64,000 nucleotides of DNA, taken from NCBI GenBank assembly GCA_963691815.1, contig OY829648.1:31958456-32022455 (forward strand), read 5' to 3'. The notes under the pieces are model-generated. The model saw only the letters and a list, made by a program, of their open reading frames with translations. It was not told where the DNA came from and searched no databases. This document shows, in pieces, positions 37,501-50,500 of this stretch (the first letter of the stretch is position 1; each line of letters begins with the position of its first letter). Both the position numbers and the translations under genes were made by a program. The stretch is from Echiichthys vipera. Taxonomy: Eukaryota > Chordata > Actinopteri > Perciformes > Trachinidae.

Positions 37501-40500
37501 TTGTTAAGTATGTCTACCAGTTCTGTCACATTTTTTCCAGTTAATCTTGCAGACTGTCACATTAATGAGAAGATGGCTAGTAGAAGTTGATATATATATG
37601 AAGTTGTGGTGCAAAGAGATGCCCACAGAACAGAGCAGCTAAGGACCATCAGGTGATCTCAGCAGACCTCGACTGCTACGCTGCCAACTGCAGCCTGTCA
37701 CTCCTTCTCAGTCTGGTCTACTAAAGCTCCACACCATGCTCTGATAAGGGTGGGGAGCTTTTGGTGTCTCACGATTCGATTCGATTCGATTCCAATTCTT
37801 GGTGTATATGTAGTCATGCTTAACTTCCACAGTTTTTTAGTGTATCTCAATTCTCAGTGACTTCAAAAATAAAAGTGCTATTAAGATAGATACAACTATA
37901 CAGTAGGCTAGTAGCTGCCTTATTTCACAGAATCCTGGCCATTTCCAAAATAAAATTGTACAAAAGTAATACTGCAAAACTGGTATTTTGCCTGTTTTAT
38001 TTTTTTTATGCAATATAATATTATAATGTACATTATATTTTGAAAGACCTTTTATCCTGACATTGCACTGTGAAAGGTTCTGTTATTATTATGCAATTAA
38101 CCCTATTTACATATTTATTTGGTATTTGGGCCTGTTTGTGTGACACTTAATTCTGAATACCGAAAACCGGACGTGGACAACAACTTGTATTTCATATGGT
38201 GTAAATACTTCATCTCCTCTCTGCAGGTCAGAGTTTTATATGCAAAATGAGACAGAATGACACCCTTCATGTCAGCTCAGCTCTGAGCAGTTATAATGCA
38301 TTTACCATAAATGTCAGAATACGGGCGCACTACAAATATAGAGCCGGCTGGTTTGACTACAGAGAAGTGAATGGCGGCTCACTTAACCACAGTTGGTGTT
38401 ATTTTTGTTTATATTTAATGACTCATGTCCAGCTGCGTCTTCACTGGAGGTTGTGAAATCCAAAGCTGACGGGCGGGCTGACAGTGACTGACTAGCCGCG
38501 AAGTGCCCATGGTCATATGGAAAAAGAGTTTGTAAAAATCGATTTTTGGAAGTTATGAATCGATTATGAATCTTAGAAGATAGGAAACGCGATTTTTACA
38601 TGATTCAATTTTTTTGCCCACCCCTAATGCTCTGTGTCCACCAACTACCAGGTGTTAAACCCAACGCTCGCAGCTAGCTTCCAATCACAATGGACAGTTA
38701 AACCAATCAAATCATGGGTGGGTGGGATTAAACGCTCAGCGCCGAGCCCCGCTCATTCGCAAATCTAAGGTTACCATCTAGACACAACCGGTGCATGGGT
38801 CACACAAACACTAGACTAGAGTTGGGATGCAGAGTGGTGTGAAGGTAGGAGCTGCTGTAGGCTCCTGAGAAATCATTACTCCTCACATTGCTCTGGTTAG
38901 CTACTTGTTTGAAGAATGGGACCCTGATACGATATGAATGCAGATGGGAAAGTGTACCTTCATAACATAAAAACATCTATCTGATTATGATGTAACCTAA
39001 CTTTAAGCTTCCCTGGCCTCTCTGCAGCCAGAAGAAGAAAAAACTATGCATGAGTGACATCTGCTTTTCATACAAGGGTTTACAATATCAACGTGTACTC
39101 ATTCTGGTGCAAACAGAAATGAGGAGCAAACTACTGGAACTGGACATGTACTGTTTAGTTTACCTTGTCAGCTTGCCGGAGACAGTCTATGCGTCTCATT
39201 TTGCCTTTCTGGTCTGGGTTTGAAAGGACACAACACGCAGCTTTCTTCCCAGTGATTGACAGGACAAAGTCTTCTCTGCATTCAGGTCTGATGTCCTTTC
39301 TTAGCTTGGCCAGGAGACGGCTGGCCCACTTCTGTTTCACCTAGGAACAGAACAGTATTGTCAGAAGTCATTGTTGAATAACGTATTATTTATGTATGGG
39401 AATATATCAAGTAAAGTAACATGGTAAACACTGAAAAATGAAATGTCTTCAGCTTCCTTAATGATCAGCTGACATATTTCTACTATCCACAGCTCAAATG
39501 ATCCATCCCACCTCTGCCTTCTCCCCCAGCAGTTCGTCTTTGACGGCTCTCTCTTCTTCTTTGGTCATCCTTTTCTCATGTTTTTTGAAGTACTTCCTTT
39601 TCCTGGCCTGGAGGTTGAACCATGTGTAGGCGAAGGCACGGACCTGGGGCAGCAGAGCCTCAATGAACGGATGGAACTCATCCTACATGACAGACACACA
39701 GATGAAGGTAAATACTCACACAACAATCAGTAATCAACCAAACTTTGACCGCAGCATCCTCAGCTCCGACACGTAGCAGAAAGGACATACGTTTCTGCTT
39801 TAATCAATGTCACAGCGCAGATACACTTCAGTGGTAATCAATACATGCTTCACTCGCTCTTTGTCGACATAAGAGCGGCTGTGGCTCAGGAGGCAGAGGT
39901 CATTGGGTTGGTGGTTCTACCTGTGGCTCCTCCTGTCCACATGTTGAAGTATATTAGACGATATTAGACAATCTGCCAAAGCAGAGAGATCGTAGTATCA
40001 TTCTATCCACTGCTGTTCTCTGCTCTGCACAGACGCATTTTTTTCCTTAGCCAAATCATACTATTGGTTAGTCCGTCTCATGCATCCCCATTAAGACACG
40101 CCCATCAACCAATCATATCGAACTGCAGGCAGTGACGAGGACTTCTCATCAGAAAATGAAAACAAAACTACCGTGCCCTAACAGCACACGAGCGTCAGAT
40201 CTTCGGCTGTTCAGTCTGACGTAACACCCTTTCAAAATAAGATTTCAAGGTCCAAACGCTCCGTCAAAACAAAACAGACACAACGGCCGAACATGCGAAC
40301 AATTAAGATCACCTCTTAGGTCAGTGAAACATCTTTTTCATCCATAAGAAAGAGGTAAAATGACAATTACGTTGTTTTTTAAATACTCAGATATGTTCAA
40401 ACAAGGGGGAACATGGCCCTGTGGCGTTGTAGAAATACGAGGCTTGAAACAGCTTGGACCCGGAAATTATATTTTGAAAGGGTGTTACGTCACGTCTTAA

Positions 40501-43500
40501 CAGCCGGATAGCGCTGCATCAGTGCGTCAGCCCACACTTATTCACAGAATGTGTGGAACAAGCTGTAAAATATGCGCCTAAAAACAGATAAATGTCCCGT
40601 TCACCAGTGGACTACTAATGTGTTTTACTAGGAGCGAGAGTGTCACTCGCCTTTCTGCCCAAACCTGCCGCACACACACACAGTCACACAAGGTGCGCAC
40701 GTCGGATGGTAACACAACAAACCTTTTCAACCAAAGAGACAACATCCTAAATCGTCTGATTATGATACTGTGAGGGGTCCAACCACACCACAGCCAGCAG
40801 AGCCAACAGGTGCTTTAGGTAGTTTTTTGTTAGATGTCCACTGTACCTGTTACACTGATTCAAATCTGTTCAGAAAGGTTCTTTGGCCTAAATGCTCTCT
40901 GGGCTAAAGTCTATTTTTACCTAGGTTAATACTTTGGTTGCACTGTTCAGTAACTTGCAAAATAATAAAAAATCCATGATAAAATGGGGGCGACCGGTGG
41001 TTGATTGTTTAGAGCAGTCTCCCCATGTAAAGAGGCTGATGGTCCTCGAGGCAGCGGGCCCTTTGCTGCATGTCTCCCCCTCTCTCTCACCCCATTTTCC
41101 TGTCTGTCCTATTAAATAAAGGCTTGAAAAACAGCCAAAAAAAGAATTAACTCGTGATAAAACCGTGATCGGGATTTCACTGTAAAAAATTTGTGATATG
41201 ATATTTTTTGCCACCCCTATGTTGAAGTATCCTTGAGCGAGACACTGAAGCCCAAGTTGCTCCCTAAGGCCAGGCCAGCGCCTCGCAAGGCCCCCTTTAC
41301 CATCAGCGGTGTGTGAATTAGTGAATGAGAAGTCAATTGTAAAGCGCTTTATGTGTTAAGGTGGAAAGGTCTTAGGTCGCACTCAAACTGTCCATCCGTA
41401 CCGTGCCCAAGCACGTTTCACGGCTAAAGTCTAGTTCGTTTGACCAGTGTGAGTGCAAACCGGTCACGGACCGTCTGGGAGAGGTGGGCTTTTGTAAAGC
41501 AAGTTTGCACATGTACGAGCACGAGCGTGCGCACGCATACGAGCACGAGCACGAGGCATGTTTACTGCAGATTTGGTCGGATGAAAATATTCAAAAACAG
41601 TCGCACAAAAACTCTGAGGTCTATGGAAAGATTTGTAAACAAAGCGAAGCATCGCGATGACGTCATCAATGTGCGTGTGGCGTGTTGCGGCGTGATGACT
41701 TATAGGCAGCAAGAAGCATTCGCCGAGGCCCAGGTAGTGTGAGTACAAACGGGCCTGGAGGGGGGGACAAGGACCCTAAAGCACGGGGCACAGTAAGGAT
41801 GGACAGTGTGAGTGCGCCCTTATACAAATACAGTCCATTTACCATAACAGCAAAGCAAAGTGTCTTTTAGGCTTCAAGTGTGTTCCTTCATATTTCTGCA
41901 TGTAACTGCAGTGCTGATGTGCTGGGCTCTGCTCTGCACAGCAGTACAAAAGATGAGCTGTGGTTTCTGAAAAAACAATGTAAGCTCAAGGTCCACTTAC
42001 TCACATGTGCCACAGTTTCTGACCATATCACACAGTCTGACTCAGTGGTGCTCAGTTGTCACAGAAGTGTAGATGTTTAAACTGTCCCTTCTGCCCTGTA
42101 AAAGACTCACTGCACTAAGTATGAACTCAGTAATAACACGAGTTATCAGATCACAGCTTTAGGCTTTAAGTATGGAGGTGAGGATTGGTTTAGAGAGAAA
42201 ATGACACCAAAGCAAGCCATAATCTATCACAGATGTGCCAACTGTTCATTTGTAGGGACTGCAAACAGCTTTTGTTGTTCAGCCTTTGTTGGGCGGCATT
42301 ATTCTGAGCACTTTCAGGATCATAAAATATAATGGATAAATATCATGGGTCCCACTTATTTTAAGAAATCATTTCCAGGAGAAGAAAATACAGGAGAGCT
42401 CACAAACAGTCATATAATTAAAGCAGTAGTAATATTGATGTATTGACACATTAAACCTGCTCAGGGATCTGAACAATATAGACGCTGCAAGTCTGTTCCG
42501 CTCTGCAGATTGGCTGACATGAGAGACAAAATGAAATCCACATCTGTAAACCTGCTTTGAAGAGTCATACCATTCATTTTAGCCTGAAACAGCAGACCTA
42601 ACTATTTGATAAAGAAGATAAGCCCAGGATTGCCTGATCCCACCACACAGTGTGCATACAGTAGTTAAGTTAGCCAAGCATAAACTGCCAGATGTATCGC
42701 AATAACTTTATAAAAATGACTTTCCCTTAATACTGGACCATAGTTCTCATGTAATTATCAGGTACAACACTCAGTGTTTTTTAAATGGGAAAGTGACGGT
42801 GTAACTCTTCCTCCGGTACAGTAGGTGGAGCTCCACCAACATTCAGCTGGACTGAATACGTGTTTTTTCCCTGTTCACCGTTGTCAAAATCACAAGCGTG
42901 GGGAAAATGGCCGACTTTTGGGCAGAACTACGACAGAAACGGGTCTTCTTGTTAGTAATGTTAGTTGCCATGGTGAAGTCCTCCCTCGCTTTAAAGGTAA
43001 CGCTCTATTGTTGTTGGGTTTTTTCACGTCGTTTTTAGCACCGTTGCTTCCTGGTTTATTCTTTTTCGGGGTCAAAAGTCACTGCCGTGGAGTGGGGAGG
43101 GGGAGTTATAACCCACAGAGCATGCTCAGACGTGAAGGCCGATAATAATCTGGTTAAGATGTTTACATGAACGAATACTCAGGTTACTGAGGGAGTTCCC
43201 TAGGTCTGTTTACCGGGTATGAGAACTCAGATTTTACCCGGGGTACGCTGTTTACATGGAGAGATCAGGTTTTTAAACTGCATGACGTTTTTTTATCACA
43301 AAATAAAGGACTGTTTACCCCAAAAGCTACCAGCAGCCGTAGTTCTTAGAGACTTTTTCAGCTCCTGCTTCAGAGTAGATACTCTTCCAGCACAAGAGGA
43401 ACTCATAGTGATGTAAGTGTATGGTGATTGGTCCAAATGTAGGTGTACATCAATGACTGGTCGGCCAGCTCCCATCACAAGACACAGCACAATAACAACA

Positions 43501-46500
43501 ACAGATGACTCAGAAAAATCATTTGAAACTGAATGACATTACATGTGACTGAGACCGAACACTGGAAATGGACCCCAGGGGCCAGATGAATCAAAGTGTG
43601 TGTAGAACCACAAGTGAAACTCTGCTGAGGCACATAGAAATATACATACCTATTGTTTTTGTCAGACTTTGGTGTTCAAAGCCCTTTTAAATTCCCTGGT
43701 CTATATGATTTGACATGATTAAATTGTGATCCTAACAAGAACCAGAGGGCTGGGCGTGTTATCACTGCAATGCGTAGTTAGGCACAATGGTAATTTCCCT
43801 GTTTACTCTAAAAAATCCACCTATCAATCCAACAAAACACGGTCTTTGGAACTTTGGAAAAGTGTCAGGGGGCTCAGTTAGAGTCACTTTGTTAGGCTGG
43901 TTGCCATGGAGAACGAGTGCCCACCGAAGGCCTTCATATCTGCCCCAGTCTACAGATAAACTAAATGAACAGTTTTCAGATCAAACATTGTTTTCATCCG
44001 TGACATAAAATAAACTGACAGTCTACGTTGCAGCAGATTTGAGTCTTTCATTCAAATCAATTATAGCTGATCACTTTATTTTGTAAAAAGAGAATGTGGT
44101 AAAGAGAATGTGGTAAAAGTTACCAAGGTCCAGATCTAGGAGACCTCAACGGAAGCTGGCAGTGACCTCAGGCGCTCTCTTAAAGAGGAACTTTAAGCGT
44201 GTGTTGTGAGACTCAACACACTCTGGGCAGGAGAGCCGAAGTCTCCATGTTCAGCTCTCAGCACTTTTGCTACTAACTGAATCTTTGTGGGTTGAAGTAC
44301 AGTCCTGTGTCCCTGTTTGAACTTTCAGATATCTGCTTTATTTGACTGTTTTTATTGTGATGAATTCATAGGAAACAAATGGGTTTATCCGTTTTACAGT
44401 CACAGCCTTGGATCAAGTAGCCCTAGTCACGGAGATCCACATCTCTGCAGCGCAGGGCTGGGTTGGGCTAAGTTTACCCTACATGTCTTTCAGATCACTG
44501 TACTGTTCACACTGTACTACTTGCTGGCGTTGTAGGGGTTGGGGGAAAAATAATTCTTGGATGTAATTTGCATCTAGTAAATGAATCTCTTTTAATTATG
44601 GGTCATTGCGCATATACCATGTATATTAAACGTATTAGTCACAGTGAAGAAAATCACGTATAGAAAGAGTTTGCATCAAGATGCATCAATAATCATTGTA
44701 GGAAATATGAAATTGTAAGTATTTAATACAATAAGTAGTATTGTTTGATTATTCTAGATGTTTGCATTATCTACGTCAGGTTTTGAAAGCATTTTTTTTT
44801 GCAAGTTCTTTCTTTTTTCTTGTTTAGCATATTTTGTTTTTCTTGCATAATCAATATTTTGTTTTGTTTATGTATTGGGCAACACTGTGGCCTCCTGGGC
44901 TTATTTAGGTAGGCAGGTAGGTATAGAACCAGCATGCACCTGGGTGGGCCTATGGTTTTTACCAGAGCAAAAGGATGCCATGATTGTTTTGTTCCTTTGA
45001 TTACCTGTTTTTTGAGAAATAAATGATAAGAAACTCCAAAACTTTGCACGGAATGGGCTTCTTTTACCACACGCCTGGTGCATCAGTGGTGGCCTACAGG
45101 TTAGAGAGGCAGCTTGTGACAGGTAGTCAGTCCAGTCCCCTGAACTGGCAGGATAAATCCATACACTGTATAAAAAAATGGACGACCTAACCCTAACCCT
45201 AACCCTAACCCGTCGAGGTCCGTTCTCTCAACTTGATCCAATCCTCGCCTACGGGAGCCGCTATCTTGTCAGACCTTGACTCCGCCTCATTTCCTCTTAC
45301 CAAAAAAGGGCATGTATGTGACGTTGGGGGGAGGGAGATACGTCCATCTGACGTTTACCTCCGAGGAGAAGTGAGGGCCAGAGAAGCCGCACCCCTAATT
45401 ACTCATAAACTTTAACCTCCAATAAAATAAAAACTAGCCTGGAATAAAAAAATTCACCCTTCTCAGTGTTGTCACGGAGATATGACCTAAACATACAGAC
45501 TAGAATGTTTTTTTGTCCCAGGCCTTAAACAGGTTTAATGATGCTGTGAAAACAGTCTGTTTAACATGGGGGTCAATGAGAAACTGCTCTATTATGAAAC
45601 CTGCCCCTATTGGACACTCAGAGAACTGACGTTTTTGCCACTTTCTGATTGGATCAACCAGGAAGTCACTGTGGTGGGGACTTGGATAAATCTGGGTGGG
45701 TAAAGTGAAAATCTATGCTTGCCCCTCTTTTAAAACCACAAAAGGCCTCATGCGCCGATTATACTCCCAATCAGACGTGTACACAGACAGCTGTGGACAC
45801 CATGGAGCGTATAGTTCTGTTTAAACTATTAGCTAGCTATTAGCTCCACACATGCGGGGCTGCATGTGTCTATGCAGTCACTTCCTTGGCTACATACAGG
45901 CGGTCTGCTGGGACCCTCGCAAACATGGATGGATGACGACACTTGCATCACACTGACCGAACCAGACTCTCTGGAAAAAAAAGGTATAATTCTGGCACCT
46001 CCCAGGTGTGACTGTGATCAGGGCTTTCCTGAAAATGAGAGCATTACTGCCAGTAACATCCCCCACCCACCTCCCCCGAATACATAAAGGTGATTCGTAA
46101 GTGAACAATAAAACACCAATTTGCAAGCATCAAACAAATGCCCGTTTGCCTCTGATCTGGGGCTTTGGACAATATAAACTAATATAATAAAGGTCTTATA
46201 GGGATAGATCTGATTCTTTTTTAAGTGTGGTTGTATAAGGTACTGAATCTTAGTTAGTGTGTTACCTTTATTAGATGACAGAGGGCATGACTGCTGCAAT
46301 GGATGAGGGCAGCAGCTAAACATACGTTAGACACCTAAAAAAATCAATATCAGTTAAAGGTTAAATATGTAGAATCTTTATTAAAAGCTATATATTTAAA
46401 ATTTTAAAAAAAATACACCTACAGGGCGTTTTGAGGGGTACAGAATGAAAGTATTGCTTTTCCATGAAAAAATATATTTAGTCTGAATTAATATTTAAAA

Positions 46501-47513
46501 ATCTTTCTGTCCTGTAGTGTTTCCATGGTAGCAGCCAATAGCGTTGGGCATTGCTGGTTGCCAGGGATGTCTGTTGTTGGGTGCAGCTACTGTAGGCTGG
46601 CACTGGGTTGAAATGGAGTTAGCCAATCCTGCAGCTGCTTCTTTGTCCCAGCAGCTGAGTGAGCGGAGACGGGCAAAAACCAGAGTCAATATAGGCGAGC
46701 ATTCACTCCATGGACTGAGAGAAAGGAGAGAAACGCCATTAAAACGCACGCCCAAAGGGCTATGCTTCTTCTTGATCGCTAACATCACTTTCATCTGAAC
46801 TTAGCTGGAACGGCTAACACTAACCGCTGACACTAACTGTCAGTCAAACTCCTCTAATCCTCGTTTTTATGGTGTGATTTGTTGGCAGGGGCGGGTTCAA
46901 ACAAGCTCAAACAGACTCCGGTCTCCTGTTGCTACTGGGCCGGGTCTGACCAACCTGGCAACCCATCCATCCATCTTCAAGGGTTGCGGAGGGTGGGAGC
47001 CGTGCTGGAATTCTTTTTTTCTTGTTTGGACTACTATCTTGAGACATTAGATGGCGGTGTTCTGCTCATTCTTCATTTTCAACCTTTAAGTTTACGCCAT
47101 ATTTAGAAATAGCCATTTTCAGTGTTGACCTGCAGCAGGTTTGTAACTTCAGTGTGCGCTAAAATCTCCTTTCCTAACCCTGTCCTTTTAAGAGAACAAA
47201 GAAGGGAAAAACACAGTATACAAAAGCACCTGTGATTTGTGGACTGAGCTTGAAATCCATTTAGCCGACCGCCATCTGCTGTAGGTAATACTGACTATGG
47301 ATAAGTACCTAACACAACCACACTTCAAAAAATCGGAACTATCCCTTCAAAACTTGATTTTACACCCTCTACAAGGCACATGAGTAGCTAATAATACAGC
47401 AGCCACTCAACAAATCTGCAATTTTGAGACCCCAATGGATCTGGGTCATCCAAAGCTGCTACACTTCCTGTTCACTTTTGAATCGTATAGAAGAAAACAT
47501 TGTTGAAAAAGAC

Positions 47514-47571
<58 letters not shown>

Positions 47572-50500
47572 TGTATATATATGCATATAAACAACTTAAT
47601 ATTAAAAATATTGGTACTGGCAATCAAAAACTAAAAGCAGTTGAAAAGCACACCTCTTCACACTCTCATACCCACTTTCTTTCATCTACACTTCAGGAAT
47701 TTAGATCTGCATATATGGCAAGAGAGTGTGTGTGTATTTTATGATAGGGTTTGGTCCAGGGTGTTTTGGCTCAAAACAGTCAGAATTACAGTTGGATGTG
47801 TCACACGTTACCACAGAGAGGAATCAGGCAGGCCTCTAGTTGCACAGTGGAAGAACTCTGCAGCTACCAGAGAAAATAAATGAAAGCACACATTCTCATC
47901 CACACACACACAAAGCATACTGTGAGCAGGCAAGCTGACTAACACACTGTAGTGGGGATCTATCTCCTTTTGACATGTTCCAGTAAGAACCACATGTTAT
48001 TCAAGTGCCTGTTCAAAAGGCCTGTGTGCTTCAGCTCTGCACCCCTTCATTACGGGCTGCAACTAGTCTTTTTTTTATTATGGATTAATGTGTCAATCAT
48101 TTTCTCGATTAATCCTTGAGTTGTTTGGTCTATAAAATGTCAGAAAATGATCAGCGTTTCCCAGAGCCCAAGATGACGTCCTTAAATTTCTTGTTTGTCC
48201 ACAACTTAAAGACATTCAGTGTCCTGTCATAGAGGAAAGCGAGTATCAAAACTGTTGGGGATTCACTTCGTATAGTTGGCAACTTAATGATTCCTCTTTG
48301 CAGCTCTGACCACCTGCACCTCTCACTGCTGCCCAACCGTATCAAATTTACTTTATTTCTTGTCTATAGAGCCTTTTACAGTTTGTAAATACTGATGACG
48401 TATGTAGTGTGCACCCCCAGTTTAACAACACAATGCAATATCTTGTCCAGCTATGCAAAGACATTAACCAGTAAATGATGTGAATCCAACTGAAACAAAG
48501 TGACAAATATTGAGAGATATATTTGAGAGCCCTTCAAATTAAAAGACATCCAGCCTTTTAGGCCAGCCACCAGTCACGTAGATTTTTACTTAATTTTGCG
48601 ACCAACAGACGCATAAAATTTTGGTCGGCTGCTGATTTTTTGATCGATCAGTGCTTGGTCGACTATTTGGGGGCAGCCCTAGAGAATATTGAAGTTTCCA
48701 GGCAATTCACACAACTATGTGGCGCGACAGCCAATGAGCGTTGAGGGTGCGGTAAGCGTCATCATAAAGTTCTCCCTGATAACATCCAGGGGATCACCAG
48801 AGCCACCATTATTGCAGTCCTTTACTACATGAAGAAAACCTGACTGTTCAAAAACACCAGTTATAAATTATCTATTTTAAGTCAATCTGTACTGGTAATA
48901 GAATCATAGCATGTACATTTCTGTCAGTAATTGATAATTTTTATTGTTAATTATATCAGTAGAAGAAGGTCTGATTAGAGCACAGACATCCACTAGGTCT
49001 GGGTCATTTGCGTTGTACAGGCTAGTAATCCAGGGGTTTGCACTTTATCAACACATAATGTAGATTGTAATTTCCCCTTAGTGAGATGAATAAAGAATGA
49101 TCTTATTTTATGAATTGACAGACTTCCAGTTCATTTCATTTATGTACATTATTTTTATGCTAAATGAAATTTTAATTAATGTGTACATTTTTTCTACTAC
49201 AAAGACTGAACTTTTCATGGAAAATCAAGTACTAATATTAGTATTGAAGCAAACAGCTGTGACAGAGTCTTTACTTTTTATTATAAGATGTTTAGTAGCT
49301 ATAAAGCTCAGCAGAATTTAAAAATATATATTTTTCTGTTGACTTTTAAAGTTTAATTGTTTTAATTAATCAAAATAAATAAATCAATAAATTGACATTT
49401 GAGATCCGTACATTTATCTGGTTAATAATCCGATAGAGGATCCAGCTAGGTCATTTGTCAATATTGAGACCAATATCCGGTCTTAATATCGGATCGTGCA
49501 TTGATTTAATAAAGGATTAGGATATCGGCCTGAACTAATCCAAATAACTGTGGATACACTGCACCTTACAGACCATCAGGTCTGCAGTTTGACCGGGGCC
49601 AGACAAAGAGGAGAAGACATCCTACCAAAGAACATTTTCATCAAGAAAAATGTTGTTCCAAGAGTGGAGACCAAGCCCCCACCACTGCGACTTCCTGGTT
49701 AATCCAATAAAGTAGTGCCAAAAATTGCAGTTCTCTGAGTGTCCACTAGTGGCCGGTTTCATAACAGAGCAGTTTCTCATTGACCCCCATGTTAAACAGG
49801 CCGTTTTCACAGCATCATTAAACCTGTTCACATCTGTATGTTTAGGTCATATCTCATTGACAACACTAAGGGGGGGTTTTGTACCAGGTTAGTTTTTATT
49901 TTATTGGAGGTTAAAGTTTTATAAATAATTAGGGGCGTGGTCTCTTGAGTGACAGCTAGCCTCTGGCCCTCACTTCACCTCGGAGATAAACGTCAGCCAG
50001 ATGGACGTATCTCCCTCCCCCCAACGTCACATACATGCTCTTTTTTGGTAAGAGTAAATGTGGCGGAGTCAAAGTCTCACAAGATGGCGAATCCTGTAGG
50101 CGAGGATGATTGGATCAGTATCCATAATACAGTCAGACTCTTCTGATAACAGAGTATCAGTATCAAAATGAACACTTTTAGTGAACAGATATTGTCAGTG
50201 TGCAGGTTCCCCGTTTGCTTACGGTTCCAAACAGCTAGACTGCAGCAATCAAGCTTGATACTAGACCAGTATGAAAAAAGTTGTTCACATCAGTCACTTA
50301 TACAGGATTACATGGAGAAATAGAGTCTGCATTGAAAAACACTGAAATTACCCTTTAAAGTTGTACTCTATAAGAATTGAGATACGTTGTTTCTAGCTGC
50401 CTCTTTGGCAGTAAGATGTAACTGCAGATGAGCCTGTTCTTTCAGAGCCTGAAGTCTCCATGTGGGACAGACGGTCTCTGCTGTTATACTTTACCTCCGT

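Larger units (their letters stand above)
39868..41370 (+). mobile_element. tRNA-like SINE split by a 1266-bp insert
   Basis: Head 39868-39952 (box A-like GTGGCTCAGGAGGCAG, then GGCTCCTCCTGTCCACATG) and tail 41231-41370 (CCTTGAGCGAGACACTGAAG, CAAGTTGCTCCC, GTGTGTGAATTAGTGAATGA, AAAGCGCTTTATG) belong to one known fish SINE layout. ATGTTGAAGTAT occurs at both breakpoints (39941-39952 and 41219-41230) as a duplicated target. Confidence 0.75.

Noticed and set aside
42790..43300. Possible gene first exon (frame containing KMADFWAELRQKRVFLL-like reading)
   Set aside because: The words TGTTTACATG and GGTACGCTGTTTACATGG suggest a DNA-transposon remnant; no conserved protein recognised.
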